DNA of 64,000 bases, from positions 620,001 through 684,000 of the forward strand of contig NZ_JASJUU010000001.1 of assembly GCF_030125375.1 (NCBI RefSeq), read 5' to 3'. Shown here piece by piece: positions 43,260 through 53,204 of this stretch. The notes below the pieces were generated by a model. That model worked only from the letters and a program-made list of their open reading frames with translations. It ran no database searches and was not told the origin of the DNA. Positions within the stretch are counted from its first letter, which is position 1. Each line of letters starts with the position of its first letter. Source of the stretch: Pseudoalteromonas umbrosa. GTDB taxonomy: Bacteria > Pseudomonadota > Gammaproteobacteria > Enterobacterales > Alteromonadaceae. The translations under genes and the position numbers were made by a program.

Positions 43260-45161
43260 ATGACAGCATTACCTATTATCGTCGGTATGGGTGGTATTAA
43301 TGCCGCAGGTAGAACATCTTTTCACCAAGCATATCGCAGAATTGTGCTCGATAAATTAGATCAAAGCACCAGAGCAGATACCTTTTTAGGTCTCGCAACT
43401 TTAATGAATTTGGTCTCTGTTGAAGGTGATAACCTAGTTACTCAAGATGGAGAAGTTATCACTAAAGCGGACGTTGAGACTAAAGTAGGTGAACAGGTCA
43501 TTGCTGGTACTTTAATTCGTAAAATCGAAAAAAATCACTTTGATGTTGATGCTACACATTGGCAGCAAAAGCTGACAATTACAGCGAATACCGAACAAGG
43601 TATTCGCTTTACTTGTCGCAAAAGAGATTTACCAACGCCCGTACCAAGTAGTTGGTCAGTAGAAGAGGTAGATACTAAAACTGTTAATGTGCATGTGCCT
43701 GAACAGCTTGAAGTAAAACACGATAGTTATAGAGATAATCCAATCAAAGCAGCGGGTCAGCTCCCAACTGGTTTTGAGCCGGCAAAAATGTATAACAGCC
43801 GCTACCAGCCTAGAGGTTTACAGGCGACCATCTTTGCAGCGACAGATGCGATTAAGTCGACTGGTTTAGATTGGGACAATGTAATGTCTAGCGTAAAACC
43901 TGATGAAATTGGCACTTATTCGGCATCAGTTGCAGGACAAATGGACAATGAAGGTTTAGGCGGTTTAGTGAGAAGCCGATTAAGAGGCGATCGCGTGAGC
44001 ACTAAACAGCTAGCACTTGGTTTAAATACTATGTCGACTGATTTCATTAATGCATATGTCACGGGTAGTGTTGGAACGACTTTCTCAACTGCTGGTGCAT
44101 GTGCAACTTTCTTATATAACTTACGTGCAGCAGTTAACGATATTCAAGCAGGTCGTACACGCGTGGCTGTAGTTGCTAGTGTTGAATGTGCGTTAACGCC
44201 AGAAGTCATTGAAGGCTTTGGTAATATGGGCGCTCTTGCAAACGAAGAAGGGTTGAAAAAGTTAGACAATGCAGACGAAGCAGATCATCGTAGGACGAGC
44301 CGCCCGTTTGGTGAAAACTGTGGTTTCACCATCGGTGAAGGTGCACAGGTTGCCATTCTTATGGATGACAAACTTGCGTTAGAACTAGGTGCAGAAGTGA
44401 TGGGCTCTGTTGTTGATGTATTTGTAAATGCAGATGGCGTTAAAAAGTCAATCACAGCGCCTGGTCCGGGTAACTACATTACAATGGCAAAATCTGTTGC
44501 GTTGGCACAAGAGATTGTTGGGCAAGAGTCTTTGCAAAAGCGCAGCTTCATCTTAGCGCATGGCTCTAGCACACCTCAAAACCGTGTAACTGAGTCGGCT
44601 ATCTATCACAAAGTCGCTGAAGCGTTTTCAATAAACGGTTGGAAGCTTGCAGCACCAAAAGCCTATGTTGGTCATACAATTGCACCTGCATCTGGTGATC
44701 AGTTAGCAATCGCACTAGGCGTATTTAGTCACAATATTATGCCAGGTATTACAACAATTGATAAAGTCGCTGATGATGTATTTGATGAGCACTTAGATAT
44801 CCGTAACTACCACTATGAGTGTGGAGATATGGATATCGCGTTTATCAACTCGAAAGGGTTTGGCGGTAATAATGCGACGGCTACTGTATTTTCACCAAAA
44901 GTAACAGCGCGCCTGTTGGCTAAACGTCACGGTGAAGCTGTGTTAGCTGAATATCAGCAGAAGCTTGAAAAGACAACAGAGAATCAACAAGCGTATAAGC
45001 AAGCGGCGGATTTAGGTAATTATGAACTGATTTATCGCTTTGGTAACGGTATGGTTGATGAGTCGCAGCTGACCATAGATCAAAATGAGTTACACATACC
45101 TGGCTTTGATGAAACGATTAAGCTTACAGGTAATAATCAGTACTCTGATCTGAGCAAATAG
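43260..45161 (+). CDS. fabY: Beta-ketoacyl-ACP synthase FabY
   Basis: I take the ATG at 43260 (633 residues); an upstream in-frame TTG adds ten residues. The protein begins LPIIVGMGGINAAGRTSFH, closely like Pseudomonas aeruginosa FabY, and its length matches. The thiolase-fold active site is complete: Cys in FSTAGACATFLYN, His in ILAHGSSTPQNR and His in AYVGHTIAPASGD. FabY condenses acetyl-CoA with malonyl-ACP to start fatty-acid synthesis in place of FabH. It ends at a strong terminator. If no fabH exists elsewhere in the genome this would be the sole initiator; that cannot be tested here. Confidence 0.85.
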   Translation: MTALPIIVGMGGINAAGRTSFHQAYRRIVLDKLDQSTRADTFLGLATLMNLVSVEGDNLVTQDGEVITKADVETKVGEQVIAGTLIRKIEKNHFDVDATHWQQKLTITANTEQGIRFTCRKRDLPTPVPSSWSVEEVDTKTVNVHVPEQLEVKHDSYRDNPIKAAGQLPTGFEPAKMYNSRYQPRGLQATIFAATDAIKSTGLDWDNVMSSVKPDEIGTYSASVAGQMDNEGLGGLVRSRLRGDRVSTKQLALGLNTMSTDFINAYVTGSVGTTFSTAGACATFLYNLRAAVNDIQAGRTRVAVVASVECALTPEVIEGFGNMGALANEEGLKKLDNADEADHRRTSRPFGENCGFTIGEGAQVAILMDDKLALELGAEVMGSVVDVFVNADGVKKSITAPGPGNYITMAKSVALAQEIVGQESLQKRSFILAHGSSTPQNRVTESAIYHKVAEAFSINGWKLAAPKAYVGHTIAPASGDQLAIALGVFSHNIMPGITTIDKVADDVFDEHLDIRNYHYECGDMDIAFINSKGFGGNNATATVFSPKVTARLLAKRHGEAVLAEYQQKLEKTTENQQAYKQAADLGNYELIYRFGNGMVDESQLTIDQNELHIPGFDETIKLTGNNQYSDLSK

Positions 45162-45178
45162 AATTAATGTTAAGCAAC

Positions 45179-45209
45179 AAAGGCGCTAAGGAGTAGCGCC
45201 TTTTTTTGT
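45179..45209 (+). terminator. Rho-independent terminator of fabY
   Basis: Perfect 9-bp stem AAAGGCGCT / AGCGCCTTT followed by T residues, 18 bases after the stop codon; the convergent fghA ends three bases beyond it, so it may serve both. Confidence 0.9.
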
Positions 45210-45211
45210 TT

Positions 45212-46057
45212 TTACGCATTTAAATATTGCGCGTGGAACTCAATGTGCTGTTCAATAAAGGAGCTAATAAAGAAGTAACTATGGTCGTATCCATCATGCA
45301 GCTGATAATCGACATCGTAACCAATTGCCTTAGCAGCATTGAGTAAAGCTTCAGGCTTAAGCTGCTCTGTTAAAAATGTGTCATCACCACCTTGGTCTAT
45401 TTTGATGGGGAGCTTTCTCTCTATTTTGTGCTCTAACATCAGCTTGGTTGCATCGTATTGCGCCCATAGAGACTCATCCTCACCCAAGTAACCTGTAAAT
45501 GCTTTCACACCCCAAGGGCAGTCCATTGGATTTGTGATTGGTGCAAACGCAGAAATACTTACATATTGATGACTATTTTTAAGCCCGATAGTCAGTGCGC
45601 CGTGACCACCCATTGAATGTCCACTGATGGCTTTTTTATCCGAAATAGGAAAATTTGACTCGATCAGTTTAGGTAGTTCAACTGTGATGTAGTCATACAT
45701 TTTATAGTGAGCGGCGAAGGGCGCTTGAGTAGCATTTAAATAAAAGCCAGCACCGAGACCGAAGTCGTAGCTGCCATTTTCATCATCAGCAACATCTTCA
45801 CCACGAGGACTGGTGTCTGGCGCGACAATGGCAATACCATGTTCATTAGCATACTTAAACACGCCTGCTTTTTGCATGAAGTTTTCATCGGTACAGGTGA
45901 GTCCCGAAAGCCAATAGAGTACAGGCAACTTATTATTTTTAGAGTCTGTTTTTGGCAAAAAAATGGCGAATGTCATTTCGCAGTTATTTGCTGCACTTTG
46001 GTGTTTGAAACGCTGATGTAAACCGCCAAACACTTTATTTTCGCTGATTAATTCCAT
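45212..46057 (-). CDS. fghA: S-formylglutathione hydrolase
   Basis: A 281-residue alpha/beta hydrolase of the esterase D family. The nucleophile elbow is SGHSMGGHGAL, with Asp in KIDQGGDDTFL and His in GYDHSYFFI; LYWLSGLTCTDENFM is the oxyanion-loop region. It hydrolyses S-formylglutathione to formate and glutathione, the second step of formaldehyde detoxification. The first step enzyme is encoded directly upstream on the same strand, 78 bases away with a hairpin between. Confidence 0.97.
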   Translation of the reverse strand: MELISENKVFGGLHQRFKHQSAANNCEMTFAIFLPKTDSKNNKLPVLYWLSGLTCTDENFMQKAGVFKYANEHGIAIVAPDTSPRGEDVADDENGSYDFGLGAGFYLNATQAPFAAHYKMYDYITVELPKLIESNFPISDKKAISGHSMGGHGALTIGLKNSHQYVSISAFAPITNPMDCPWGVKAFTGYLGEDESLWAQYDATKLMLEHKIERKLPIKIDQGGDDTFLTEQLKPEALLNAAKAIGYDVDYQLHDGYDHSYFFISSFIEQHIEFHAQYLNA

Positions 46058-46098
46058 ATATTTCGCAACTTAAAATTAAATCCAAATTATAAATGGTC

Positions 46099-46122
46099 AA
46101 AACGGTGAGACTGCGCTCACCG
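46099..46122 (-). terminator. Hairpin between the formaldehyde dehydrogenase and fghA genes
   Basis: CGGTGAG / CTCACCG stem with a six-base loop followed on the minus strand by TTTTG, 14 bases after the adhC stop. Possibly a partial terminator, since fghA follows. Confidence 0.6.
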
Positions 46123-46135
46123 CTTAAGTTGATAC

Positions 46136-47269
<1,134 letters not shown>

Positions 47270-47356
47270 CTATTTTTATAGAGAGACATAAGTATAACCT
47301 TTATTATAAATTTGATAATCTCGAAAATAATAAAAGACTTTTACGGATTTGTAATA

Positions 47357-48232
47357 ATGGATAGGTGGGTTGGCATAGATGAGTTTGTCGCAGTGGCCGT
47401 GTGTGGTTCTTTTACCGGTGCAGCGGAGCAGTTAGATACTTCAGTAGCACAAGTGAGCAGGCGGGTTAAAACGCTTGAAGGTACACTCGGCTATCAACTG
47501 TTAAACCGAACAACAAGGAAGCTCTCATTAACAACAGAGGGAAATGTTTTTCTATCTCATGCGAAACACCTACAACATGCACTTGATGATGCAACGTCGG
47601 CACTGCGGCAAAGAGATAGTCAGCCTGCAGGTAAAATAAAAATGACAGCGCCGGTGATGTATGGTGAGCAATACATTATGCCATTGGTGAATGAATTTAT
47701 GACCTTGTATCCGAATATACAAATAGATATGGAGCTAAACAACAACAAACTTGATTTGATAGAGCAGGGGTTTGATTTTGCAATTCGATTAGGAAATTTA
47801 AAAGATTCTTCAATGAGGGCTAGGCTATTGTCTCATCGTCAAACACTGGTGTGTGGCTCGCCCGAATATTTAGCAAAGTCAGTACCAGTAAAAAGTATCA
47901 AAGATCTAGAGCAGCACGTTTGCTTAGTAGGCCGTTCGAGTGTGTGGCGCTTTTTAGATAATGGTAAAGAGCATCAAATGAATGCTAAAGGCCGTTTACG
48001 TTGCAATAGTGGCTGGGCGCTGGTGGATGCCGCTAAACAAGGCTTGGGTTTGGCGCAATTACCTCATTATTACTTAATAGAAGCGATAGAGAAGGGAGAA
48101 CTTGTCGAAGTGCTAAATACGTATAGACCAGAGTCAGAGGGTATCTGGGCGGTTTACCCGCCCAGAAGATATTTGCCCACTTCGGTAAGAGAGTTACTAG
48201 AGTTTATTGCTAAAGGCTTAAAAACACCTTAG
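47357..48232 (+). CDS. LysR-family transcriptional regulator
   Basis: A 291-residue protein started at the ATG at 47357 (MDRWVGIDEFVAVAVCGSF); an in-frame TTG upstream adds 15 residues of a kind not seen in the family. The N-terminal winged helix reads LDTSVAQVSRRVKTLEGTLG, followed by the linker helix and a periplasmic-binding-like effector domain. Divergent position from the frmA homologue suggests it controls the formaldehyde genes. Its 3' end overlaps the convergent SulP gene by four bases. Confidence 0.9.
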   Translation: MDRWVGIDEFVAVAVCGSFTGAAEQLDTSVAQVSRRVKTLEGTLGYQLLNRTTRKLSLTTEGNVFLSHAKHLQHALDDATSALRQRDSQPAGKIKMTAPVMYGEQYIMPLVNEFMTLYPNIQIDMELNNNKLDLIEQGFDFAIRLGNLKDSSMRARLLSHRQTLVCGSPEYLAKSVPVKSIKDLEQHVCLVGRSSVWRFLDNGKEHQMNAKGRLRCNSGWALVDAAKQGLGLAQLPHYYLIEAIEKGELVEVLNTYRPESEGIWAVYPPRRYLPTSVRELLEFIAKGLKTP

Positions 48233-49899
48233 TCCTCAGTTCTTGTTGAAAGTGACATTGCTTCTAATGCTTTATTGAGTGCCGCTTCACGACTTTGACA
48301 AAATGCATCAGTCCCTAGTTTTTCTCGGATGTTGATTTTGTTCAGCTTCTCACTGGTCTCTTGATTCGGTGAGTAAATGAAAACCTGAACGTTGGCATCG
48401 ATTGCATCTGTGATAGCGTTTTCGATGGCTAAGCTCACTGTGACATCTAACATGGCAACATCACTTAAATCTAAGACCATGGTCTTGTATTCGCTGATAT
48501 ACCTGTGTTGACGAGCAATGGCTTTAGAGACACTGAAAATCATCGGTCCGGACAAGTAGAAGAACAGCAATTTACCTTGTGCTTTCTCTAATAATGCCTT
48601 TTCATGGCTACTCAATGGCACATCTTCGTCAGTATCATTGTCGCTAATGGCTTTTACATGCTGCTCTTGCACTCGGCTCAAGCGCTCAATCACCATGATA
48701 TTAGAAATAAACACTCCTAGGCCGACTGCAACGATTAAATCAACAAATACAGTGAGTAACATCACGCCGTACATAATGGCCATTTGGCTGATGCTCAATT
48801 TGTGCGCGCGTTGAATAAAGCTCCAATCGAGTATGTTGTAACCTACGTAAACAGCAATACCGGCAAGCACAGCCATAGGAATAGGTTCTGTTAATCCTCC
48901 AGCAACAAAGACAACCGCCATTAATATTAGTGCACGAATGATACCCGCAAGCGGTGAACGTGCACCGACTTGAATATTAACAACAGTCCCCATGGTCGCG
49001 CCTGCACCAGGTAGGGCACCACACAAACCTGAAATCATATTCGCAATACCTTGTCCGCGAAGTTCTTTGTCAGAGTCGTGTTCAGTACGAGTTAAACTGT
49101 CACCAATCACTGCGGTAAGTAATGTATCGATACACCCCAAGGTGCCTAATACAAGGGCATCAATCACCATGGAAGTAAACTGCTCGGCAGTAAATGTAGG
49201 CCAGACAATAGAAGGTAACCCGCTGGGTATCTCACCAATTCTGTTGATGCTATCGGTATCAAACAAGACGATAGAGACTAAAGTAACTGCGACTAAGGCG
49301 ACTAACTGAGCGGGTACATATTGGCGATACTTTTGCGGTAAATAAAACAAGATACCCAGTGTCAATATGCCCAAAAACAGTTCGGCAACATGTAGATCTA
49401 AAAGTAAGCTGGGTAGCGCTCCAAGCGTTCCTAACACGCCACCAGCTGGAGCTTGGTGACCTAATAAAGGTGCCAGCTGAAGTATTATCAGTATGACGCC
49501 AATACCTGACATAAAGCCTGATATCACGCTATATGGCATTAGCGTTACATATTTCCCGAGTTTTAATGTACCGAGAAGTATTTGAAAAGCCCCGGCCATC
49601 ATCACAACGGTAAAGCCCATTGCTAATCCGTTTTCGGGGTACTGTGCCATCATAGTGGTCAGAACAGCGGTCATAATAACCGTCATCGGACCTGTTGGCT
49701 CAGAAATCAAAGAAGTAGAACCGCCAAATAAGGCAGCGAAAAGACCGACGAGAATAGCGCCCCACATTCCAGCTTCTGCACCGGCACCAGAAGCAACCCC
49801 GAAGGCGAGGGCTAGGGGAAGAGAAATAATAGCAGTGGTCACACCACCGAACAAATCCCCCTTAAAATTCATATGCTTAAATCTGTCTAGGGATAACAT
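48229..49899 (-). CDS. SulP-family anion transporter with STAS domain
   Basis: A 556-residue protein from the ATG at 49899, which has GGAAG before it; an ATG at 49929 is an alternative and adds ten residues. About 11-14 spans begin with the SulP signature LPLALAFGVASGAGAEAG and contain SLISEPTGPMTVIMTA; the last about 110 residues form a STAS domain (YKTMVLDLSDVAMLDVTVSL). SulP proteins carry sulfate, bicarbonate or carboxylates. The substrate cannot be decided from sequence alone; bicarbonate carriers of marine bacteria have this layout. Confidence 0.88.
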   Translation of the reverse strand: MLSLDRFKHMNFKGDLFGGVTTAIISLPLALAFGVASGAGAEAGMWGAILVGLFAALFGGSTSLISEPTGPMTVIMTAVLTTMMAQYPENGLAMGFTVVMMAGAFQILLGTLKLGKYVTLMPYSVISGFMSGIGVILIILQLAPLLGHQAPAGGVLGTLGALPSLLLDLHVAELFLGILTLGILFYLPQKYRQYVPAQLVALVAVTLVSIVLFDTDSINRIGEIPSGLPSIVWPTFTAEQFTSMVIDALVLGTLGCIDTLLTAVIGDSLTRTEHDSDKELRGQGIANMISGLCGALPGAGATMGTVVNIQVGARSPLAGIIRALILMAVVFVAGGLTEPIPMAVLAGIAVYVGYNILDWSFIQRAHKLSISQMAIMYGVMLLTVFVDLIVAVGLGVFISNIMVIERLSRVQEQHVKAISDNDTDEDVPLSSHEKALLEKAQGKLLFFYLSGPMIFSVSKAIARQHRYISEYKTMVLDLSDVAMLDVTVSLAIENAITDAIDANVQVFIYSPNQETSEKLNKINIREKLGTDAFCQSREAALNKALEAMSLSTRTED

Positions 49900-50056
49900 A
49901 GAACTTCCATACCGCAAGATTTCACGCATTTTACACCAAATTTAGACATTAAGTAGCGGATAATTAAAAAAATTTTACACAACAAGGTGTGACCAGTTGA
50001 TCTCATCTGTGTTAGCATTATCCAAATACAAGAAAACAAATAAATAAAATTTCAAT

Positions 50057-51259
50057 ATGTTTCAATCGGTTAGCCTGTTTGTCGGGCTTAGGTACAGTCG
50101 CTCGTCCAAGGGAAATGCGTTTGTCTCATTCATCTCATTTTTCTCGATTGCGGGGATTGCACTTGGCTTAATGTCTTTGATAACAGTTAATTCTGTGATG
50201 AATGGCTTTGAGCAAAGTTTAAAAAATGCCATGCTTGATTTAATCCCGCATGTACAACTTTCTGAAAAAGATAATGCTCAACCTGCTGAAAATTTAGATA
50301 TGCTTTCAGTATTGCCAGGTGTAAAACGTGCCTCGCCTTATGTCACCTCTGATGTTATTTTGCAGACGAATAAAGAGTTAGTTGGAGTCAGGCTGCAGGG
50401 CTCTTTCTCTGGTTACCCAACGGCAATACACCCCCATGTTGAGTCGGGTAGTGTTAAAGCAATGCATGATAGTCGTTATCAGTTAGCTATAAGCCGTTTT
50501 CTTGCTAACAAACTAGATGTCCGGCTTGGAAGTCAAGTGCGCGTCATTTTTCCTGATATTACAAGCTATACCCCATTAGGTAGAGTACCTAAGCAACGGC
50601 TGTTTACTGTCGCTGCTATCTATAATTCTCGAAGTGAGGCGGATACCAGCCTTGCATTTGCCGATGGCAAAAGTCTAATGAAACTGTTGAAAAGGCAGCC
50701 CAATGAATTTGATGTGAGTCTCACTTTAGATGATGCGTTCTCTGTGGGGGCATTTAAATCAGATAATCAAAAGCTATTATCTGACTTTTCCTATCAAGAT
50801 TGGCAAGTGCAGCAAGGCGCGTTATTTGCCGCAGTGGCAATGGAAAAACGCGTCATGTCTTTATTACTGGCTTTAATCGTAGTCGTAGCAGTGTTTAATA
50901 TTGTTTCTGCGCTTTCAATGATGGTGAGTGAGAAGCAAGGCGAAGTGGCGATATTACAAACGCTAGGGTTTACGCCGAACAAAATTGCGCAAGTTTTCAT
51001 GATACAGGGTTTATATAACGGTGTTGTCGGTACGTTTATAGGCTCTATTTTAGGTCTATTATTGGCTGCTAATATCAATGAAGTATTAAGTTTCGTTGGC
51101 TTGTCACTGTTAGGCGGCATGGCACTCCCAGTGAAGTTTGATACCGTCAGCCTGTCTTTTATTATTTTTACCAGTTTATTATTAAGTTTTTTAGCCACAC
51201 TGTACCCTGCACAAAAAGCAGCAAAAGTGATGCCTGCCGAGGTTTTAAGATATGAATGA
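50057..51259 (+). CDS. lolC: Lipoprotein-releasing ABC transporter permease LolC
   Basis: A 400-residue permease with an N-terminal span, a large periplasmic domain (about residues 50-260) and three C-terminal spans in FtsX-like layout. FFSIAGIALGLMSLITVNSV and the segment SEKQGEVAILQTLGF, which contacts the ATPase, are typical. LolCDE releases outer-membrane lipoproteins from the inner membrane and hands them to LolA. It overlaps lolD by eight bases. Several lipoproteins in this window would be its clients. Confidence 0.95.
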   Translation: MFQSVSLFVGLRYSRSSKGNAFVSFISFFSIAGIALGLMSLITVNSVMNGFEQSLKNAMLDLIPHVQLSEKDNAQPAENLDMLSVLPGVKRASPYVTSDVILQTNKELVGVRLQGSFSGYPTAIHPHVESGSVKAMHDSRYQLAISRFLANKLDVRLGSQVRVIFPDITSYTPLGRVPKQRLFTVAAIYNSRSEADTSLAFADGKSLMKLLKRQPNEFDVSLTLDDAFSVGAFKSDNQKLLSDFSYQDWQVQQGALFAAVAMEKRVMSLLLALIVVVAVFNIVSALSMMVSEKQGEVAILQTLGFTPNKIAQVFMIQGLYNGVVGTFIGSILGLLLAANINEVLSFVGLSLLGGMALPVKFDTVSLSFIIFTSLLLSFLATLYPAQKAAKVMPAEVLRYE

Positions 51260-51950
51260 TCCTGTGATCCAATGCCAAGCACTTAACAAATCATACCAAG
51301 AAGCAGGTAATCAAGTGTCTGTGTTAAAAGGTGTAAACCTATCTCTTGCGCAAGGGGAAACGCTTTCAATAGTGGGAAGTTCTGGTTCAGGAAAAAGTAC
51401 CTTATTACATATCTTAGGAACTTTAGATTCTGCAACAGACGGAACATTAAAAATTAAGGGGATTGAAGTTCAATCGTTGTCACGTGCAAAACAAGCTGAC
51501 TTTCGCAATCAACACATGGGCTTCATCTACCAATTTCATCACCTATTGATGGACTTTAGTGCACTTGAAAATGTTGCGATGCCACTTTTAATCTCTGGTA
51601 AGTCTAAGCAAGATGCTAAAAGCGAAGCGGCTAAAATGCTTGAAAAAGTAGGTCTTGGTCACAGGGTAGACCATCGACCATCAGAATTATCTGGTGGTGA
51701 GAGGCAACGTGTTGCGATTGCACGAGCCCTTGTGACTAAGCCTTCATTGGTATTGGCCGACGAGCCAACAGGTAATCTAGATAAACATAACGCCTTGAAG
51801 ATATATGAGCTGTTGAACGAGTTAAACAAGGAATTTGAAACAAGTTTTGTGATTGTGACACATGACCTTGAGCTTGCAGAGAAGTTAGGTCGAGTGGTAC
51901 AGCTAGATGATGGTGTGTTGGTTGATTATCAAAAAGAAGGTACGCGTTAA
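51252..51950 (+). CDS. lolD: Lipoprotein-releasing ABC transporter ATPase LolD
   Basis: A 232-residue ABC ATPase. Walker A GSSGSGKSTLL, the Q-loop region GFIYQFHHLLMDFSALENV typical of LolD, signature LSGGERQRVAIARAL, and Walker B LVLADEPTGNLD with the switch His in IVTHDLEL. It powers lipoprotein release by LolCE. lolE starts immediately after its stop codon. Confidence 0.97.
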   Translation: MNDPVIQCQALNKSYQEAGNQVSVLKGVNLSLAQGETLSIVGSSGSGKSTLLHILGTLDSATDGTLKIKGIEVQSLSRAKQADFRNQHMGFIYQFHHLLMDFSALENVAMPLLISGKSKQDAKSEAAKMLEKVGLGHRVDHRPSELSGGERQRVAIARALVTKPSLVLADEPTGNLDKHNALKIYELLNELNKEFETSFVIVTHDLELAEKLGRVVQLDDGVLVDYQKEGTR

Positions 51951-53180
51951 ATGCTTAGTCTTTTTTTAAGCAAACGGCTTAGAGAAACCAAACACCAAAG
52001 CGGATTTATTGGCTTTCTAAGTAAAGCGTCAACCATAGGTGTTTTTGTGGGCGTGACTGTTTTGATCGTTGCTCTGTCCGTTATCAATGGGTTCGAGCAA
52101 CAATTAAAGGAAAGGCTGCTTTCGGTTGTTCCTCATGTAAGTTATCAAGCCCCATATGATCCGATCAGCGATTGGCCCAGCAAGGTTAAGTTACTAGAGA
52201 GTCAGCAAGGCGTTTTGGCTGCGACACCAGAGATAAATTTAACCGGAATGGTTCAATATAAAGGCAAGTTAAAGGCGACGCAGTTAAAAGCGATAGAACC
52301 TAGCAAGCACACTCAGGTTTCTAGTATTCATCGTTTCATTCAGCCTATTGATTTAAAAAATTTAGGTGAAAACGAAATCATCCTAGGAAAAGGGATCGCG
52401 TCTCAACTTGGCGTAGGCCTTGGTGATAAAGTGACGGTGTTAATTGCGAACCAGCATGCGAAAAATGCACTGGCAGCGCCAAAACGCGTGTCATTTAATG
52501 TCACGGGACTTATTTCCATGGGTGGTGAAGTCGACAAGAACCTTGCATTAGTAAGCTTACCAAAAATCCAGCAAGCGTTAATGTTGGAGAGCCAAACTGT
52601 TACTGGTCTTCGTCTTGCTGTAGACGATGTATTTAATGCACATCAAATTGCAATGAGCGCTGGTCGTGCATTACCAGATCTCGTCTATGTTCAGAGCTGG
52701 TTTAGAACACAAGGTAGCTTGTATCAAGATATTCAAATGGTTAGAACCATTGTCTATTTAGTGGTGTTCTTAATTATTGCTGTGGCCAGTTTTAATATTA
52801 TTTCGTCAATGGTTATGGAAGTGAAAGAAAAGCAAGCTGATATTGCGATTCTGAAAACCATGGGCACGCGCGATCGCACTATCTTTATGACATTTGCTAT
52901 TCAGGGCTTGAGCTACGCATTAGTTGGGGCTTTGTGTGGCCTAGTGGTTGGTACACTGTTAGCGCTCAATATTTCTGATTTATTCATGCTTTGGACGTCA
53001 ATTGATGGCAGTAACCCATTGCAGGGTGTTTATTTTATTGAGTTTTTACCAAGCAAGTTAGACTGGATAGATATCGTGATTGTTTTGGTGGCAACTGCGT
53101 TTATTTCCGTGCTCTCGAGTTTATATCCTGCATGGCAGGCAACTAAAATCGAGCCTGCACGAGTACTTGGTGGTGGATAG
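51951..53180 (+). CDS. lolE: Lipoprotein-releasing ABC transporter permease LolE
   Basis: A 409-residue paralogue of LolC with the same four-span FtsX-like layout: STIGVFVGVTVLIVALSVIN at the first span and MEVKEKQADIAILKTMGT before the C-terminal spans. The LolE subunit recognises lipoproteins in the family. Starts at the base after the lolD stop, and its stop codon forms part of a hairpin shared with the convergent EAL gene. Confidence 0.94.
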   Translation: MLSLFLSKRLRETKHQSGFIGFLSKASTIGVFVGVTVLIVALSVINGFEQQLKERLLSVVPHVSYQAPYDPISDWPSKVKLLESQQGVLAATPEINLTGMVQYKGKLKATQLKAIEPSKHTQVSSIHRFIQPIDLKNLGENEIILGKGIASQLGVGLGDKVTVLIANQHAKNALAAPKRVSFNVTGLISMGGEVDKNLALVSLPKIQQALMLESQTVTGLRLAVDDVFNAHQIAMSAGRALPDLVYVQSWFRTQGSLYQDIQMVRTIVYLVVFLIIAVASFNIISSMVMEVKEKQADIAILKTMGTRDRTIFMTFAIQGLSYALVGALCGLVVGTLLALNISDLFMLWTSIDGSNPLQGVYFIEFLPSKLDWIDIVIVLVATAFISVLSSLYPAWQATKIEPARVLGGG

Positions 53181-53204
53181 AGCTAATTGACTTTGATTAG
53201 CTCT
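53179..53204. terminator. Convergent hairpin shared by lolE and the EAL gene
   Basis: Arms AGAGCTAAT and ATTAGCTCT with an eight-base loop span both stop codons. T-runs are weak, so the efficiency is uncertain. Confidence 0.5.
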
